Source of the DNA: CBFHWU01 sp965659665
GTDB lineage: Bacteria; Bacteroidota; Bacteroidia; Flavobacteriales; Flavobacteriaceae
Assembly: GCA_965659665.1 (NCBI GenBank)
Contig: CBFHWU010000010.1
Location: 1-26,786, forward strand
Length of the DNA: 26,786 nt
Direction of reading: 5' to 3'
Positions 25,401 through 26,786 of the stretch are shown piece by piece. The translations under genes and the position numbers were made by a program. Position 1 is the first letter of the stretch, and each line of letters begins with the position of its first letter. Below the pieces are notes generated by a model that saw only the letters and a list, made by a program, of their open reading frames with translations, searched no databases and was not told the origin of the DNA.

Positions 25401-25815
25401 CAGCGCCAAACCTATCAATATCGTTCAATACAGGTCCATTTGTGGTTTGATCGTTGATCTCAATAGTACTACTCACGGAACCATCGGAATTCATATAAAG
25501 AATGTGTACTGCTCCTTTGAAAAGACCCCCTAAATCATTAGCCTCATTGGTAGCTACTACGAGGTCATTTACACCATTTCCATCTAGGTCGCCCATGTTT
25601 GCTGCAGCATACCCAAATAAAAAATCATCACCCAACACAGGTCCGTTGGGGGTGTTATCATTTATCTCAACCGTTTGGGCAAGAGTTCCATCGAAGTTGT
25701 GGTAGCTTAGTCTCGCTGTTTGAGCAGTTACCACACTCCCACATCCTAACAGACCCACTAACCATAAAATAAGTGATTGTTTTAGGCAGCGATAACAGAG
25801 ATGTGTGGTGTTCAT
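22438..25815 (-). CDS. Large mosaic surface protein: FG-GAP repeats, Ig-like modules and a beta-propeller array
   Basis: From ATG 25815 the protein has 1125 residues and an N-terminal signal peptide (hydrophobic LILWLVGLLGCGSVVTAQ). Order of parts: six FG-GAP/integrin-like repeats (about 63-449) each with a calcium-loop DLDGNGVND or DINGDGVND; two repeated beta modules of about 112 residues (456-568 and 584-697) with GLTPVLTIGNSQTTATLTFT; five repeats of about 54 residues with LAFSPDGRTLFVVG (709-979), which look like propeller blades; a third copy of the beta module (984-1097); and a short basic tail (YMRHGKHFVRGKLQPMRRQR). No recognised T9SS sorting domain is seen. It is probably secreted or on the surface, perhaps for adhesion; function not established. 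The GTG at 25836 is a less likely start. G+C is higher than in flanking genes. Confidence 0.88.
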   Translation of the reverse strand: MNTTHLCYRCLKQSLILWLVGLLGCGSVVTAQTARLSYHNFDGTLAQTVEINDNTPNGPVLGDDFLFGYAAANMGDLDGNGVNDLVVATNEANDLGGLFKGAVHILYMNSDGSVSSTIEINDQTTNGPVLNDIDRFGAGITNMGDLDGNGVNDMAVGADLDDAGGFGRGAVHILYLNADGSVGSTIEINDLTPNGPILSNGDAFGEPINMGDLDGNGINDMAVGAWQDDAGGTNIGAVHIFYLNANGSVINTVEINDYTPNGPVLNSMDSFGISAANMGDLDGNGVNDLAVGAMLDDAGGSNRGAVHIFYLNADGSVSSTIEINDLTPNGPVLSDSDYFGASIANMGDLDGNGVNDLAVGAMLDDAGGSNRGAVHILFLNTDGSVINSFEINNLTPNGPVLSDLDYFSGYSTVNMGDINGDGVNDMAVGTYGDDAGGSDSGAVHILFFNAPPYDEAVTNDGSLDNSNPLKIRIHDDTFAATDGSVLPASSYTINNVPAGLTPVLTIGNSQTTATLTFTGTATAHQNSDDVANLSFVFADTAFSTITSANVVNSGSSTPYSSNTGIDFQNNTWILHYSAVPDYPEATVNNGSLNNSAPLVITLSGDTFASTDGTKLSAAQVSVGNVPPGLTPVLTIGNSQTTATLTFTGTATAHQNSDDVTNLTFQFTDAAFNSVSANVIVNSGSTTPFSSTTGIDFQENPRLDYSENSPFDVSEAVYAGTAEEWYVGGQVPNPRALAFSPDGRTLFVIDVSTGGRIIEYHLGTAWDVSTATNAGAGEELDVSGEENVANGLAFSVDGSKLFVIGAIDDAVVTYHLGTPWDVSTAVYAGAGEELDVSGEETASQDLAFSPDGRTLFVVGAEDDAVVTYNLGTPWEVSTAVYAGIGEELVVRFQEGIPTGLAFSSDGSTLFITGFSDDFVVEYHLGTPWDVSTAVYAGVAEEFYVGAEEASPEGIAFSPDGSKFFVIGWNDDAVVTYNMPLSLYSETTANNGSVDNSTPLVITLSGDTFAVADGAVLPSTSYTIPNAPAGLTPVLTIGNGQTTATLTFTGTATAHQHRDDVTNLTFQFTDAAFSSVSANVVANSGSTTPYSSSAEIDFHDNANSTKRYMRHGKHFVRGKLQPMRRQR
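22525..22866 (-). repeat. Beta-module copy 3 (C-terminal)
   Basis: Third copy of a module of about 114 codons, highly similar at DNA level to 23725-24066 and, in its central part, to 24112-24450. Shared stretches include GCAGTGGCGGTTCCTGTAAA (plus-strand reading). It lies on the other side of the propeller block from copies 1 and 2. Confidence 0.85.
22879..23691 (-). repeat. Five tandem propeller-like repeats of about 162 bp
   Basis: Five units, each near 54 codons, with the protein pattern WDVSTAVYAGAGEELDV, then LAFSPDGRTLFV and DDAVVTYHLGTP. The units are similar at DNA level too, pointing to recent tandem duplication. Five blades alone are few for a closed propeller. Confidence 0.85.
23725..24066 (-). 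repeat. Beta-module copy 2
   Basis: Second copy of the module, adjacent to copy 1 and near-identical in long stretches to copy 3. The protein pattern is LVITLSGDTFASTDG, then GLTPVLTIGNSQTTATLTFT and DDVTNLTFQFTDAAF. Confidence 0.85.
24112..24450 (-). repeat. Beta-module copy 1
   Basis: First copy of the module after the FG-GAP repeats; somewhat more diverged at its N-terminal end (LKIRIHDDTFAATDG) but sharing the GLTPVLTIGNSQTTATLTFT core. Confidence 0.85.
24469..25629 (-). repeat. Six FG-GAP repeats of about 200 bp
   Basis: Six units of about 65-68 codons with NMGDLDGNGVNDLAVGA, DDAGGSNRGAVHILYLN and STIEINDLTPNGPVL. Repeats 4 and 5 are almost identical in DNA. FG-GAP units form a seven-bladed propeller in integrins; here a partial unit precedes repeat 1 and might complete a blade. 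Confidence 0.88.
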
Positions 25816-25906
25816 GTATCTATTGTTGTTATCCACGAATTCAAACTTGAAAATGACATTAATTTACCTGCTGATTTTCGTTCTTGTTTTTTATTGGATG
25901 TCATTA

Positions 25907-26785
25907 TTATTGTTTCACATTATAATTCAGGGTAATGTCACCCAATCGAAACGCACTAGCACCGACTGTGGATACACCTGTCACAGTCAATCGGGCATGT
26001 ATAATGAGGGTATCGTCAGCAGCAAACGCAGTAAGTTGGGCAGAAGTAGCCAAGGTGTGGGTGGTAAAACTTCCCAGCCCAGATCCAGTTATTATTTCAG
26101 GAGGACGAAGAGTGGCTGGATTTCCACTTTCGTAGAGGGAAATGGTGACGGTTGCATTGTTAGTCCCACTGTAGTCCATTTGGATGGCGGAGAGGGTCGA
26201 TGAAAAAACATCAAAATTATAGGGTAATCGAATCCGCAACACGAGATCATAACTATCTACAGAGCCATCCGTTTCGAAATTACTTATTTCATAATAATTC
26301 ATAAAATTAGGTGCACCCGAGTGGTCAGCAATAATAGTTACTTCATTGTTGGTCCCATCCCCACTCAGCACCGCTCCAGCATATTCAGCAGTAAGAACCT
26401 TTGTTCTTTGACCACTGCTTAATTCATCAATAGCCGCTTGTACATTGGTCGCCGTAAGTCCCGAAGCTGTGTTGACATAAGTCACTTCTGTAGCGGTTTG
26501 GTCGTCAGTGCCAATGTTGGTCAAGGGTACATTAAAGGTTCCGCCCGAATCGGTTAGGGCCAGGTTGGTGCCTACACTACCAAAGGCGGTATTGATTTCG
26601 TTGGTCACCGAGCCGTCTATTTCCGCAGCTCTTATGGCAGGCGCCAAGTTTACCCCGGTGCCGTCTGTAATGTTTAGTGTCGTCCCGCTCAAAGAGAGGT
26701 TTTGGTCATCAGTATCGGTATTTATACTTGAGAGGTCTACTGTGGCATTGGTCCCGTCTTCAATGGCAATGGTCAGGTTGTTGCC
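25907..26785 (-). CDS. Repeat-rich surface or fibre-like protein, C-terminal part (cut by window edge)
   Basis: The frame is open through the right edge, giving at least 292 residues ending at TAA 25907. The N-terminal visible part has repeats of the type GTNATVDLSSINTDDQNLSL and SGTTLNITDGTGVNLA, Thr/Asp/Asn-rich units common in long flavobacterial surface proteins and phage-tail-like fibres. Then comes YVNTASGLTATNVQAAIDEL, a short motif recurrent in fibre proteins. The last 170 residues form a beta-rich domain (YDLVLRIRLPYNFDVFSSTL, TLIIHARLTVTGVSTVG, FRLGDITLNYNVKQ) that I do not recognise; a ligand-binding or capping domain is plausible. It lies 91 nt upstream of the mosaic protein gene in the same orientation and shares its higher G+C; cotranscription is possible. 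Confidence 0.8.
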   Translation of the reverse strand, partial: GNNLTIAIEDGTNATVDLSSINTDTDDQNLSLSGTTLNITDGTGVNLAPAIRAAEIDGSVTNEINTAFGSVGTNLALTDSGGTFNVPLTNIGTDDQTATEVTYVNTASGLTATNVQAAIDELSSGQRTKVLTAEYAGAVLSGDGTNNEVTIIADHSGAPNFMNYYEISNFETDGSVDSYDLVLRIRLPYNFDVFSSTLSAIQMDYSGTNNATVTISLYESGNPATLRPPEIITGSGLGSFTTHTLATSAQLTAFAADDTLIIHARLTVTGVSTVGASAFRLGDITLNYNVKQ

Positions 26786-26786
26786 C

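Noticed and set aside
22500..25650. Regularly spaced repeats that could suggest a CRISPR array or satellite DNA
   Set aside because: The repeats stay in one long reading frame, have periods of about 162, 200 and 340 bp, and encode recognisable protein units; they are intragenic domain repeats.
25805..26203. Plus-strand 132-codon frame across the gap between the two repeat proteins
   Set aside because: Most of it is antisense to the partial fibre-like gene; only the hydrophobic start lies in the gap, and no promoter or family supports it.
25907..26786. Phage tail-fibre resemblance suggesting a prophage
   Set aside because: Only short motifs match fibres; no capsid, terminase, integrase or lysis genes are nearby, and such repeats are common in flavobacterial surface proteins.

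Overview
This is a chromosomal segment from a member of the Bacteroidota, most likely a marine or host-associated Flavobacteriia/Flavobacteriaceae species. The evidence is the low G+C sequence, promoters of the Bacteroidota type (TTG/TTTG at -33 and TAnnTTTG at -7), the scarcity of Shine-Dalgarno sequences, lipoprotein-rich gene content, and families typical of this phylum (DUF4136, DUF2490, DUF5522, the flavobacterial putative porin, the large HExxHxxGxxH zinc metalloprotease). No mobile element, integrase, prophage module, CRISPR array or restriction system is visible.

Layout: 1-249 is the N-terminal part of a small lipoprotein (minus strand), followed by an initiator tRNA-Met with its own promoter and terminator. 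The GTPases era and der (plus) come next, then a coupled MerR regulator/M23 peptidase pair (minus) and alaS (plus). A minus pair, a Cys-rich 54-residue DUF5522-type protein plus a DUF4136 lipoprotein, lies divergent to a plus-strand cluster: an ACC deaminase/D-cysteine desulfhydrase-like PLP enzyme, a lipoprotein N-acetylglucosaminidase with LysM, and hemL. The minus strand then carries a secreted zinc metalloprotease downstream of lysS. Divergent from lysS is a tiny YqaE/Pmp3 membrane protein that overlaps lipB. After that come rnhB and a large propeller-like lipoprotein (minus), divergent to a putative porin (plus). A minus-strand pair of lipoprotein beta-carbonic anhydrase and DUF2490 outer-membrane protein follows. 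The last 4.3 kb (22.4-26.8 kb) holds two repeat-rich surface proteins on the minus strand, richer in G+C than the rest; the second is cut by the window edge.

Most genes are core housekeeping (ribosome assembly GTPases, two aminoacyl-tRNA synthetases, tetrapyrrole and lipoate synthesis, RNase HII) mixed with envelope functions. The genome is compact: convergent neighbours abut or overlap, and several promoters sit so close to the start codon that leaderless or nearly leaderless mRNAs are expected. I found no convincing new multi-gene system. The most interesting signals are a C9 tract just after the lipobox of the glucosaminidase gene, which could allow phase variation upstream of hemL; a long overlap at that gene's start; the recurrent promoter-to-ATG spacing; and a mosaic surface protein whose propeller block is bracketed by near-identical direct DNA repeats.
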